Below, piece by piece: positions 42,968-50,394 of a DNA stretch of 64,000 bases. Position 1 is the first letter of the stretch. Every line of letters starts with the position of its first letter. This DNA is from Cohnella xylanilytica (GTDB lineage Bacteria; Bacillota; Bacilli; Paenibacillales; Paenibacillaceae), in assembly GCF_014212175.1 (NCBI RefSeq), contig NZ_JACJVR010000002.1, positions 107,776-171,775 on the forward strand, given 5' to 3'. A model generated the notes under the pieces. It ran no database searches. It was not told the DNA's origin and saw only the letters and a list, made by a program, of their open reading frames with translations. Position numbers and translations under genes: made by a program.

Positions 42968-44956
42968 TTACACCGCCTCCTTCATATCCGGGCCGGCCGT
43001 CTCGACGCGGAGCTGCTTGTCCGCAGAGCTTACGACCAGGCAAATCTTCTGGCCGACCGTCTCGATCAACTCAACGACCGATTCGGCGTTATCAATGAAG
43101 ATCGGGACCGATACGTCGAAGTGGTCGGAAAGGGTATTAATGATGTCGAGTCCGACGTTGATCCGCGCCGCATTGTTAAGCCCGGAGCCGTACGGTACAC
43201 CCTTGTAGGTCGCCTCGCACATCTCCTCGAGGCCGCCGTTCACTTGTTCCTTGAAGAGTTTGAAGCGCGCAAGCCGGAACTTGCTGTTGATGCGAGACTC
43301 GAGTATGGCAACCTTCGCCCGGGTGAACTCCTCCGTGAGGTAAAGCTCGTGCTCGAGCCGTTCGAACTCCGCGGCGAGCTCCTTCTCTTGCTGCTCGTAG
43401 TCGGCGATACGCCGGCGGGTCGCTTCGCCAAGATCAAACTTCGCGAGGTCTTGCCTGTAGCCGGACACCGCCACGGCCAGCTCGTCCAACTCGCGCCGGA
43501 CGGCGGCGACGGCATCGTAGGCCGATTCCTGCAGGACGGCAATCTCCCGGCGGACGGCGGCGATCTCCTCACACTTCTCGATGACGGACGGATGTGCATC
43601 GACATCCGTAACGCTCGATTGAATAACGGCCAGTTCCTTCGCCGCGGTATCGGCGGCAGCCCGCTTGCTATCCAAGAGGGTACGAAGCGATTCCATCCGT
43701 TCGGCGGCCTCTTCGTTCTCCTTCACCAGCCGATCAGCCTCGGCATTGGCGGCCCGGCCGCGAGTCGCGATCGACTCCAGGGCCTCGGACTTCGCGTGGT
43801 TGAAGTCGGCCAGCGCTTTCTCGTGCGCGGCGGCCCTTTGCTCGGCCGGAAGGGCTTGTCCGCAGGCGGGGCAGTTCTCGTCGTGCGTATGACCAGCGAA
43901 CTGCTCGGCGTTCCGTGCATCGTACTGCTCCCGCAGTCGATTACGCTCGGCCCGACGTTCGGCGATCGCCACTTCGCGGCTCTTGATCCGGCGATCAAGC
44001 GTCTCGATCTCAAAGCGGATGTCGTCGGCCTCTTGCCGCAGGCGCGCTTCCTCACGGCGCTTGGCCGCGATCCGGTCGAGAGTGTCTCCCTGAAGCTCGT
44101 TCTTCAGCCGCTGCAGCTCGCCTTCAATCTCCTGCAGGCGCCGCTCCTTCGCCGCCACTTCCCCGCCGGACTTAATCCGGGAAATTTCCGCCTGTTTCTC
44201 CTCCTGCTGGATGGTCAGATCGGTGATACGAGACTCGATCCACGCCTTGTTGAGTCCGTCCGTCTCCGGGATGCTGCGGGATGCTTCGTCGATCCGGACC
44301 GGCAGCTTCTCGAGCTGCTCGTTGATCTCCCTGCGGCGGGCGGCGATGACGGCCTTATGCTTATCAATCGTCCTCCCCTGGAGGATGGCCGGCAGCCCAG
44401 CGAGCGCCTTGTTCTCGGCAATGACATCGTCGTCCGCGATGTCTCCGCAGATGTCGAGCAGGATCTTTCGGCGCTGATTCTTGTCCATTTTTTCCGAGAA
44501 ATACGTCGGGTCCGTGAGCAGCCGAAAAATTTCTTCATCTAATAGGGCCGCAACTTCGCCGTCGTATTCCTTCTTGGCGACCGGAACGCAGTCGACGAAG
44601 TGGTCCGTTGTGTGGCCGTCAAACTCTTGCGCCGTGGACCCGCGCTTGCGGGTGTACTTCTCGCGGTAGACCTTCCGGAACGTCCGGCGCTGACCATTGA
44701 CGAGAAGCGATACCTCCGCTTCGTGATTGAGGTTGTGGATCGGGTTTCCGCTGGCGTCCAGTGTTTTAATGCCGAAGTCCTTTTTGTTCTGCGAGTCCTT
44801 GTCGAAGAGGACCCAGAAGAACCCGTCGGCGAGCGTCGTCTTGCCGGCCTCGTTCGTTCCGTAGACGCGAACCTCACGTCCGTTAGCGTCAAGCGTGAAG
44901 CTTCTGATCCCCTTGAAGTTGCTCAGACCTTCGCGCAACAGTTGAATGCGTTTCAA
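42968..44956 (-). CDS. SbcC/Rad50-like ATPase with zinc hook
   Basis: A 662-residue SMC-type ATPase: Walker A GTNEAGKTTLADG (about residues 34-46), long coiled coils, a central CPACGQALP zinc hook, and a C-terminal head with NNAARINVGLDIIN (signature) and VPIFIDNAES (Walker B). It probably acts with recT and the neighbouring MBL-fold protein in end processing. TTG 44956 follows GGAGGAAATC. Confidence 0.85.
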   Translation of the reverse strand: MKRIQLLREGLSNFKGIRSFTLDANGREVRVYGTNEAGKTTLADGFFWVLFDKDSQNKKDFGIKTLDASGNPIHNLNHEAEVSLLVNGQRRTFRKVYREKYTRKRGSTAQEFDGHTTDHFVDCVPVAKKEYDGEVAALLDEEIFRLLTDPTYFSEKMDKNQRRKILLDICGDIADDDVIAENKALAGLPAILQGRTIDKHKAVIAARRREINEQLEKLPVRIDEASRSIPETDGLNKAWIESRITDLTIQQEEKQAEISRIKSGGEVAAKERRLQEIEGELQRLKNELQGDTLDRIAAKRREEARLRQEADDIRFEIETLDRRIKSREVAIAERRAERNRLREQYDARNAEQFAGHTHDENCPACGQALPAEQRAAAHEKALADFNHAKSEALESIATRGRAANAEADRLVKENEEAAERMESLRTLLDSKRAAADTAAKELAVIQSSVTDVDAHPSVIEKCEEIAAVRREIAVLQESAYDAVAAVRRELDELAVAVSGYRQDLAKFDLGEATRRRIADYEQQEKELAAEFERLEHELYLTEEFTRAKVAILESRINSKFRLARFKLFKEQVNGGLEEMCEATYKGVPYGSGLNNAARINVGLDIINTLSDHFDVSVPIFIDNAESVVELIETVGQKICLVVSSADKQLRVETAGPDMKEAV

Positions 44957-45179
44957 TAGATTTCCTCCGTTCGATTGTTTTGGAAAGCCCCTCCTCGACC
45001 ATCATCCGAAAGCGGATCATCTCCCGTTCCGGGATGTCCTGGGGGAAATGGCAGAGGTGGCCGTTGTACAAGGTCTCACGAATAGCGGCTTCCTTGTCTG
45101 CTCCTTTGAAGCAGATCCGAGCGACGACCATCGCGGCGGCGGCCTTATCCGACCCGGCGCTGATCCAGCGGAAGCTCAT
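44889..45179 (-). CDS. Hypothetical phage protein upstream of the SbcC-like gene
   Basis: A 96-residue protein (MSFRWISAGSDKAAAAMVVA). It overlaps the ATPase gene by 68 bp, and the upstream gene overlaps it in turn. GAGGCAGAAAGCC precedes the ATG at 45179. No family recognised; possibly an accessory of the recombination module. Confidence 0.6.
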   Translation of the reverse strand: MSFRWISAGSDKAAAAMVVARICFKGADKEAAIRETLYNGHLCHFPQDIPEREMIRFRMMVEEGLSKTIERRKSIETHSTVARRSEQLQGDQKLHA

Positions 45180-45429
45180 GGCTTTCTGCCTCAATTGTGG
45201 CTTCACATTCGGCCGCAAGGATACGGTCGCTATCAGGCTGCTCGTAGTAGCCGACGAATTGTAGGTGTCGGTGAAGGGCGTCTGCCAGCTCCGCAAGGGC
45301 ATCGTCCGATGCCGTCATGGAGACCGTCCCGGCTTGAGATTCGATCATCAGGACCGGCGGGCAGAAGGTCAATGCGGGCTTAATGCGGAAGCTGGCGCCC
45401 TTCTCAGAGATATCCAAGGAGACTTCCAT
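45145..45429 (-). CDS. Hypothetical phage early protein
   Basis: A 94-residue protein (MEVSLDISEKGASFRIKPAL) with a beta-rich first half and an acidic helical second half. ATG 45429 follows AAGGGAGC. Family not recognised. Confidence 0.65.
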   Translation of the reverse strand: MEVSLDISEKGASFRIKPALTFCPPVLMIESQAGTVSMTASDDALAELADALHRHLQFVGYYEQPDSDRILAAECEATIEAESHELPLDQRRVG

Positions 45430-45506
45430 TGTCGTAATAGCTCCCTTCGTGGTAGAATTAAGACACATTGTTTTTCCAAGGGCCCCTCTGGCAAGGGGTC
45501 TTTTTC
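45429..45506 (+). promoter_or_regulatory. Opposing promoter-terminator mini-unit 2
   Basis: On + TTGTCG (45429-45434), an 18-bp spacer ending in TGG, then TAGAAT (45453-45458). GGCCCCT-CUGGCA-AGGGGUC (45481-45500) and TTTTT follow. No + gene lies downstream; the product would be an RNA of about 45 nt. Confidence 0.55.
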
Positions 45507-45666
45507 ATTGTCCGGCAAGATACGGGTTCCACGTACCGGCGTCAACCTTTGCCACGAACTCGCGGAACGTGAGCTTGTACCGAATCATTACGTTGAAGTG
45601 ACGATAGTACCGATAAAGCTTCTCCGCTCGCTCCGTTTCCGGATCGATAGCTGCCATCTGGCGCAT
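45505..45666 (-). CDS. Small hypothetical early protein
   Basis: A 53-residue protein (MRQMAAIDPETERAEKLYRY) rich in aromatic and basic residues. GGAGGGAAGGGC precedes the ATG at 45666. Its stop codon touches the terminator of mini-unit 2. Function unknown. Confidence 0.65.
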   Translation of the reverse strand: MRQMAAIDPETERAEKLYRYYRHFNVMIRYKLTFREFVAKVDAGTWNPYLAGQ

Positions 45667-45678
45667 GCCCTTCCCTCC

Positions 45679-46185
45679 TCATTTCAGATACTTGCTCTCC
45701 TTGAGCTTCATTCGGTGCATCTTCCAAACATGCGTCCAACTGATCTTGTAGGCTTTGCACATTGTCGCGACCATGTGGACGAGGGCAGTAATGGCCTCTA
45801 CGGCCTCGCGGATCGCCTCCTTGATCTTGACCATGTCGGACTCCGTGAGCTGATCCCTTCGTTTACTCAGCGGTGCAGCCCCGGTCGCCTCGTAGGCTTC
45901 CAACACTTCCTCCCGCGTCTTCCAAGCGACGGACGATGGATGCAGGTCGGCGTTGTTGAGCCAGGGCACCCATGCGCCGCCCGTCGCTTCGTTGGCGGCC
46001 GCGACCGCCAGCTCCGGGTCGTCGTAGTGGATGGTCAGGGTCCGCATAACGTCTTTTGGCGGCTTGCGGGTCCCGCGGCTGATCTTGCTGATCAATGATC
46101 CGCTGACGTTCGCCGTCTTTGCAGCAGCGCCTTGCGTTTGGCCAGCCTCGTCCAGCTTCTTTTGAAGGGCTTGTCCAAAACTCAT
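45679..46185 (-). CDS. XRE-type helix-turn-helix early protein
   Basis: A 168-residue protein. The N-terminal 60 residues are a lambda repressor-like helix-turn-helix (GQTQGAAAKTANVSGSLISK). The C-terminal part is helical (VKIKEAIREAVEAITALVH) and lacks peptidase motifs. AAGGAGGTGAGAACACGAC precedes the ATG. Probably an early regulator or antirepressor-like protein. Confidence 0.75.
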   Translation of the reverse strand: MSFGQALQKKLDEAGQTQGAAAKTANVSGSLISKISRGTRKPPKDVMRTLTIHYDDPELAVAAANEATGGAWVPWLNNADLHPSSVAWKTREEVLEAYEATGAAPLSKRRDQLTESDMVKIKEAIREAVEAITALVHMVATMCKAYKISWTHVWKMHRMKLKESKYLK

Positions 46186-46218
46186 GTCGTGTTCTCACCT
46201 CCTTGTCCGTATGTTCCG

Positions 46219-46309
46219 CTGACTTTGGACAGTCGTACGGGGTAGAATTACCTTGTACCCAGCAGCCCAACACCCTGTTTTCGCTCACCTTCGGGTGAGC
46301 TTTCTTTTT
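46219..46309 (+). promoter_or_regulatory. Opposing promoter-terminator mini-unit 3
   Basis: On + CTGACT (46219-46224), 18-bp spacer, TAGAAT (46243-46248), then GCTCACC-TTCG-GGTGAGC (46283-46300) and TTTCTTTTT. It ends at the stop codon of the - strand gene at 46308 and has no + gene after it. Confidence 0.55.
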
Positions 46310-46748
46310 AGAGCCCGAGGTCTTCGGCGACGTATTCGAAATTGATTGCCGGGCTGCGTCGCTTCAAATCAATGGCTTGGAGGGCTACGAGATACAATTC
46401 CGTATCGAGATCCATCACGAACGACATGTCGCACTTATGGCCGTTCCAGAGGCTCAGGCCGAGCTCGAGGAGCTGCCACGATTGGCTGGTAAGAGGAGCA
46501 GTATCGCCAGTGGTTTGTCCGCGGTCACGGCGAGCAATGAAGTTATCCGGATCTTCCAGGTAGTCGAAGATCCAATCGAAGGGACTGTGCTTTTGCCGAA
46601 ATGCGTTGAAGCACTTGAAGATTGAAGGGTGTGCGGCAAGATAACAGGCGGCGCGATAATAGGAATCCCTTTCGCAAAGCGGGAATTTCACCTTCAACTT
46701 GCCAAAGTTCTGCTGGTGCTGTTTGTTGGCGAAGAAGATATCGAGCAT
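46308..46748 (-). CDS. Hypothetical phage early protein (DUF6075/DUF2538-like, tentative)
   Basis: A 146-residue helical protein (MLDIFFANKQHQQNFGKLKV) rich in aromatic residues. Pattern and position in the early operon recall DUF6075/DUF2538-type phage proteins, which have no known function. The ATG at 46748 is preceded by AGGAG-like sequence. Confidence 0.65.
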   Translation of the reverse strand: MLDIFFANKQHQQNFGKLKVKFPLCERDSYYRAACYLAAHPSIFKCFNAFRQKHSPFDWIFDYLEDPDNFIARRDRGQTTGDTAPLTSQSWQLLELGLSLWNGHKCDMSFVMDLDTELYLVALQAIDLKRRSPAINFEYVAEDLGL

Positions 46749-46771
46749 TGATTTACTCCTTTCTGGTCAGA

Positions 46772-47035
46772 TTAGGCGGCTCCGCCACGATTTTGCCGTA
46801 TCCATTGGAGCACGTCGCCCCATATGACGCGGTTCTGACGTTCGCCTCCAAGGTTGATAAGCGGAAAGCCAGGAGTTTCGATGAGGTTGTACGCCTCCCT
46901 CGTCCTGATATGCAACCGGCGGGCCATCTCGTTGATCGTCAGGACGTCGACCTCACTATACGGCTGTGCTGCCTTAGCTTCTTTCGTCTGTGCCTTCGGT
47001 AAGGTCTTTGCGCTGTTCGTCGTTGTCTTCGGCAA
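46772..47035 (-). CDS. Excisionase-like helix-turn-helix protein
   Basis: An 87-residue protein. After a basic Thr/Lys-rich N-terminus the motif INEMARRLHIRTREAYNLI and VIWGDVLQWI matches the MerR/excisionase-type winged helix (HTH_17). TTG 47035 follows AAGGAGGCGAACACC. It could direct excision or early regulation. Confidence 0.7.
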   Translation of the reverse strand: MPKTTTNSAKTLPKAQTKEAKAAQPYSEVDVLTINEMARRLHIRTREAYNLIETPGFPLINLGGERQNRVIWGDVLQWIRQNRGGAA

Positions 47036-47048
47036 GGTGTTCGCCTCC

Positions 47049-47285
47049 TTATGCGGTGTTAAGTTTAAAATCGCACGTTTCGTGGTTTTGATTGTTAAAA
47101 AAAATTTCCTGAACCGTTTTATTGTAGTAATCGGCAATTCGAATCTTGATGTCATCGCGTGGAACGCGCTTTCCCGTTTCGTACATCTGCAAAGCACTGA
47201 GGCTAATTCCAACTGCTTTTGCAACGACTTCTCTTGGTTGAGAACCACGTAACGCAAGCAAGCGTTTTGCAATCAAATCGTTCAT
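47049..47285 (-). CDS. Cro-like XRE repressor
   Basis: A 78-residue protein made of one XRE helix-turn-helix (REVVAKAVGISLSALQMYET). It is divergent from the cI-like gene and first in the leftward operon, the place of Cro. One CAC-N5-GTG operator lies inside its coding region (47074-47084). Confidence 0.85.
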   Translation of the reverse strand: MNDLIAKRLLALRGSQPREVVAKAVGISLSALQMYETGKRVPRDDIKIRIADYYNKTVQEIFFNNQNHETCDFKLNTA

Positions 47286-47305
47286 GCTTTCTCACCACCT
47301 TCAAC

Positions 47306-47397
47306 CACATATTGTGTTCTTGTTTAAAGAATAGCATGCCACAATACGTGGTGTCAACACGTTTTGTGGTGCACAACATCAAATCACACATTTCGTG
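47306..47397. promoter_or_regulatory. Lysis-lysogeny operator array
   Basis: Four palindromic sites CAC-N5-GTG at 47306-47316, 47340-47350, 47358-47368 and 47387-47397, with a fifth at 47074-47084 in cro. They cover the promoters of both repressor genes. Confidence 0.8.
47328..47357 (-). promoter_or_regulatory. Early leftward promoter (PR-like)
   Basis: On the - strand TTGACA (47357-47352), 18-bp spacer, TATTCT (47333-47328). An operator lies in the spacer, so bound repressor would block RNA polymerase. It drives cro and the early operon. Confidence 0.8.
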
Positions 47398-47424
47398 ATA
47401 TTCTATGGGCAGGTGGTGATAAAA

Positions 47425-47820
47425 ATGAGTAGTTTCGGACAAAGACTCCGGGAATTACGCGGAAAAATGACACAATCAGAGTTCAGTAAACTATTTAAAA
47501 TAAGCGACAGTGCTGTGGGTATGTATGAGAGAAATGAGCGCGAACCCTCATTTCAATTAATTAATGAGATTGCAGATTATTTCGGTGTATCTGTTGACTA
47601 CCTAATGGGGAGATCAAACTCAAGAACTTCAAATGTTGTTATGGAGCAAAATTCACCCCATGGTATTGATCCAGAAATTAATGAACTGCTGGAGAAAATA
47701 CGCCAAAAAGGAATTGCTCTCGAGGCGACAGCTCTGCTTCGTTCTGCTTCAAAGATGAATAAAGAGCAATTGATGGACATTCTCAAGGTGTTCGAAATGA
47801 TCGAAAAGGACAAACAATGA
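47425..47820 (+). CDS. CI-like prophage repressor
   Basis: A 131-residue protein: an XRE helix-turn-helix in residues 1-62 (GKMTQSEFSKLFKISDSAVG) and a helical C-terminal part for oligomerisation; no LexA-like protease domain. ATG 47425 has AGGTGGTGAT upstream. The adjacent ImmA-like peptidase probably cleaves it on induction, as in ICEBs1 and phi105-type systems. Confidence 0.85.
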   Translation: MSSFGQRLRELRGKMTQSEFSKLFKISDSAVGMYERNEREPSFQLINEIADYFGVSVDYLMGRSNSRTSNVVMEQNSPHGIDPEINELLEKIRQKGIALEATALLRSASKMNKEQLMDILKVFEMIEKDKQ

Positions 47821-47880
47821 AGTTCAGAATAACGCCCAATTAAGTAGTGTCACTATACTATTTAAGAAGGATACTCACCT

Positions 47881-48576
47881 ATGTCCTACTCATCTGATGC
47901 GAAGAGGCTTCTCAAGTTTGCGGGAATCGATATCTATACTCGGAGATCCAGTTCACCTATTTCCCTAAGCAAAATCGGAAAAAAACTTGGTCTTAGATAC
48001 AAAAAAATGCCCCTTCACCAGAATACTGGTGGGATGTTAGTACGAAGTAATATTGGTCCCTATATTGTCATCAACGAGAATCATCCATATACCCGCAGAA
48101 GGTTCTCCAGCGCCCACGAAATTGGACACTATATGTTAGGACATGACTCCGACATTTCGATTTTCCACGATCAAGACCGATGGGAAGAGGTACAAGCGAA
48201 TAAATATGCCTCTTGTCTACTTATGCCGGACGAGCTACTGTACAACGTACATAAAGAATGTCGTTCTATTAGAGAGATAGCCATATGGTTCCGCGTCTCC
48301 CCTATCGCTGTCGCAATTAGGTGCTCCCAATTCGGACTGCGGATGATCGAAGCCGAATTTGTTCGCAACGAATACTTCCATTCAATCGATGAAATCGCCG
48401 TTTCTGTTGAAAGAGCTCGTATTCAGCGTGAGCAGCAAGAGGAGCAGCGAAAGAAGAGAAACGAGTCACTTAGGCGGGAGATTGAATCTAGGAGTCGATT
48501 GCGGGCAGTTGAAGCCCAGCGCGAACGGAATCAAGAAATGGTAGATAGATGGCGAAGAATTTATGGTTACGAATGA
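47881..48576 (+). CDS. ImmA/IrrE-family metallopeptidase
   Basis: A 231-residue protein with the zinc motif HEIGHYMLGHD (about residue 80) and a downstream ANKYASCLLMP segment as in ImmA. ImmA-type proteases cleave the cognate repressor when DNA is damaged. The C-terminal 60 residues are a long charged helix, longer than usual. Confidence 0.9.
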   Translation: MSYSSDAKRLLKFAGIDIYTRRSSSPISLSKIGKKLGLRYKKMPLHQNTGGMLVRSNIGPYIVINENHPYTRRRFSSAHEIGHYMLGHDSDISIFHDQDRWEEVQANKYASCLLMPDELLYNVHKECRSIREIAIWFRVSPIAVAIRCSQFGLRMIEAEFVRNEYFHSIDEIAVSVERARIQREQQEEQRKKRNESLRREIESRSRLRAVEAQRERNQEMVDRWRRIYGYE

Positions 48577-48833
48577 TGGCATTAGCCAATCCCCGATCCG
48601 ATCGGGAAACTATAGGTGTTCATATGTTGATATTCGTATTTTTTTGTGTTATTTTCGCTGGTTCATTCATTATATTTGCATTCTACAAAGCCGGTAGGGG
48701 GCTTGCATCACCATCTACTATTTGTCCTGCTTGCGGGCGTTCAATTAAGGTATACGGTAACTCGACTGTGTGTTATAAGTGTAAATCGAAGTTATTTAAG
48801 CATGCCGACGGAACCTATATGGTTCGAAGATAG
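48573..48833 (+). CDS. Membrane protein with zinc-ribbon tail
   Basis: An 86-residue protein: one transmembrane helix (LIFVFFCVIFAGSFIIFAFY), then CPACGRS and CYKCKSK, a zinc ribbon. The ATG overlaps the peptidase stop (ATGA). Function unknown; it may tie the module to the membrane. Confidence 0.65.
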   Translation: MMALANPRSDRETIGVHMLIFVFFCVIFAGSFIIFAFYKAGRGLASPSTICPACGRSIKVYGNSTVCYKCKSKLFKHADGTYMVRR

Positions 48834-48844
48834 GAGGTCTTCCC

Positions 48845-49144
48845 ATGCGCTTCCGCATCCAGGTCGAACGCAGTCCCATGACCAAGATCGTCATCTTCCG
48901 GCCGGACGAGGCAAAGCTGCCCGACAACCAGAAGACATACTTCACGGAGGTCTCAATGGGCTTCCTGGGAGACGATCCAACCGACTTCCTTCAACCGGAT
49001 GACTTGTTCGCAGAAGGGAATCGCGTAGGCGTCGATCTGAGCCGCCTGGAAGCTCGCTTAGGACATTCTAACTTGAGCCCGCTGATTATGCCCGCAGAGA
49101 CATTCAGACGGTTCATGTTTGACCAGAATGACAACAATAAATAA
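48845..49144 (+). CDS. Hypothetical protein of the lysogeny module
   Basis: A 99-residue protein (MRFRIQVERSPMTKIVIFRP), GC-richer than its neighbours and more like early-operon genes in codon use. ATAGGAGGTCTTCCC precedes the ATG. Family not recognised. Confidence 0.65.
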   Translation: MRFRIQVERSPMTKIVIFRPDEAKLPDNQKTYFTEVSMGFLGDDPTDFLQPDDLFAEGNRVGVDLSRLEARLGHSNLSPLIMPAETFRRFMFDQNDNNK

Positions 49145-49158
49145 TAAGGAGAATTCAA

Positions 49159-50115
49159 ATGAAAGAGTTTATTTATTTGGACACTGCCTTCCTCCATTCA
49201 TTCATCGCTCAAGAGAATAACGGGCTACCTACGACTTCAAGCTCTGAATACCAGGAGTCAGAAACAAAATCGAATCAAACAGGTAAGAATAACCAACTTG
49301 TAAATGAAGGACAAGTGGAAGCATCCTCAGGTGAATTCAATATTCCACACATTCTAAGCACACCATCTGGTAAGCTAAAATATAAACTTGGAAATATAAG
49401 AACAACAAATTCATCAATCTCACTTACTCAGTTGGAAGCAGGTAAAGAGATAATATCAAAGCAGCTTCACGATGATGCGCTGAATCAGTTCGAAGATTAC
49501 TTAAATAAGAATAATCTCCTTGTTGTTGCGGGAAACAAGTCGGAACCAGGAGATTTTATATTGATTAAAGGAAGATTTACTATCTTTGATATTGACCATT
49601 TGAGTGATGTAATGGACCCCGAAAAGATATCTTTTGGAATAGAGCTTGCGGCTCATGCACAACTTCAAACTTTATTGCAAGTCGCTGCAACAACGAATGA
49701 CAACAAAATTAAAAACCATATAAGAAGCGAACAGGAAAAATTGAAATCTCAAAGCAAGGATATGAAAAAATCTCTTGAGCAAGTGAGCGGTGTTCTCTCT
49801 TATCTCAAAAACGTACTCCCAAATTCAAGTTTCTTGAGAATCGGCTCGTTTATTGCACCTTTAAAACAAGAACATCTTCGGGAGTCTTCTAAAGAATTAG
49901 TGTTTAAATACGGAAAGAGCAGTCTAGAAATCACTTTACTAGGTAAATTCACAAAAATATTCGACAATTTTATAAACACTGAAGACTCAACTAAAGAATC
50001 GCCTATTGGGGGTATCGTATCTTTCCTCGAATCATTTGATGAGTTATTTTCAAGCATGGGGATATTAAAGAAGGGGGACAAAATCATCTCACCAATTGCT
50101 ATTTATTTCGAATAA
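49159..50115 (+). CDS. DUF6414-like AT-rich accessory protein
   Basis: A 318-residue protein with the N-terminal FIYLDTAFLHSFIAQ pattern of DUF6414 proteins, a disordered Ser/Asn-rich segment, a central helical coil (residues 185-225) and a mixed C-terminal domain. It is markedly AT-rich and lies between repressor module and integrase, a common place for phage defence or exclusion genes. The family match is from memory; function unknown. Confidence 0.65.
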   Translation: MKEFIYLDTAFLHSFIAQENNGLPTTSSSEYQESETKSNQTGKNNQLVNEGQVEASSGEFNIPHILSTPSGKLKYKLGNIRTTNSSISLTQLEAGKEIISKQLHDDALNQFEDYLNKNNLLVVAGNKSEPGDFILIKGRFTIFDIDHLSDVMDPEKISFGIELAAHAQLQTLLQVAATTNDNKIKNHIRSEQEKLKSQSKDMKKSLEQVSGVLSYLKNVLPNSSFLRIGSFIAPLKQEHLRESSKELVFKYGKSSLEITLLGKFTKIFDNFINTEDSTKESPIGGIVSFLESFDELFSSMGILKKGDKIISPIAIYFE

Positions 50116-50260
50116 TTCTTCTCTTCTTAGACCATTCTTCCATTTCTGTTTTTGTTCTTTCTATTTCTTTTGAATGATCCTTATACTCTTGTTCGAATTG
50201 AGTAGCGCTTTTATTTAGTTTCTTTAGTCCATCTTTAATAAAACGATCTAAAGCGCTCAT
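50099..50260 (-). CDS. Small charged coiled-coil protein, convergent with the DUF6414-like gene
   Basis: A 53-residue helical protein (MSALDRFIKDGLKKLNKSAT, then a Glu/Lys-rich coil). GAGGTGAAATA precedes the ATG at 50260. It overlaps the 3' end of the DUF6414-like gene by 17 bp. It could be a small regulator; unknown. Confidence 0.6.
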   Translation of the reverse strand: MSALDRFIKDGLKKLNKSATQFEQEYKDHSKEIERTKTEMEEWSKKRRIIRNK

Positions 50261-50328
50261 TATTTCACCTCGTGAGTACGTCCTTTGGTTTCATAATACA
50301 CTACGTATTTTTTACTGTACAGTTTGTC

Positions 50329-50353
50329 AAGCCCTTTCTCGGGCTTTTCTTTT
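50329..50353 (+). terminator. Intrinsic terminator upstream of the integrase
   Basis: AAGCCC-UUUCUC-GGGCUU followed by UUCUUUU on +. It would stop transcripts from the lysogeny module before the integrase. A TTGACA on the - strand (50330-50325) borders the stem. Confidence 0.75.
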
Positions 50354-50394
50354 CCAGCCATCACCGAACATACATTCGCAAAGGAGATCGCAAC

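Noticed and set aside
42959..44542. Long + strand ORF of 527 codons antisense to the SbcC-like gene
   Set aside because: High-GC shadow frame; the - strand protein has Walker, zinc hook and signature motifs and a good ribosome site.
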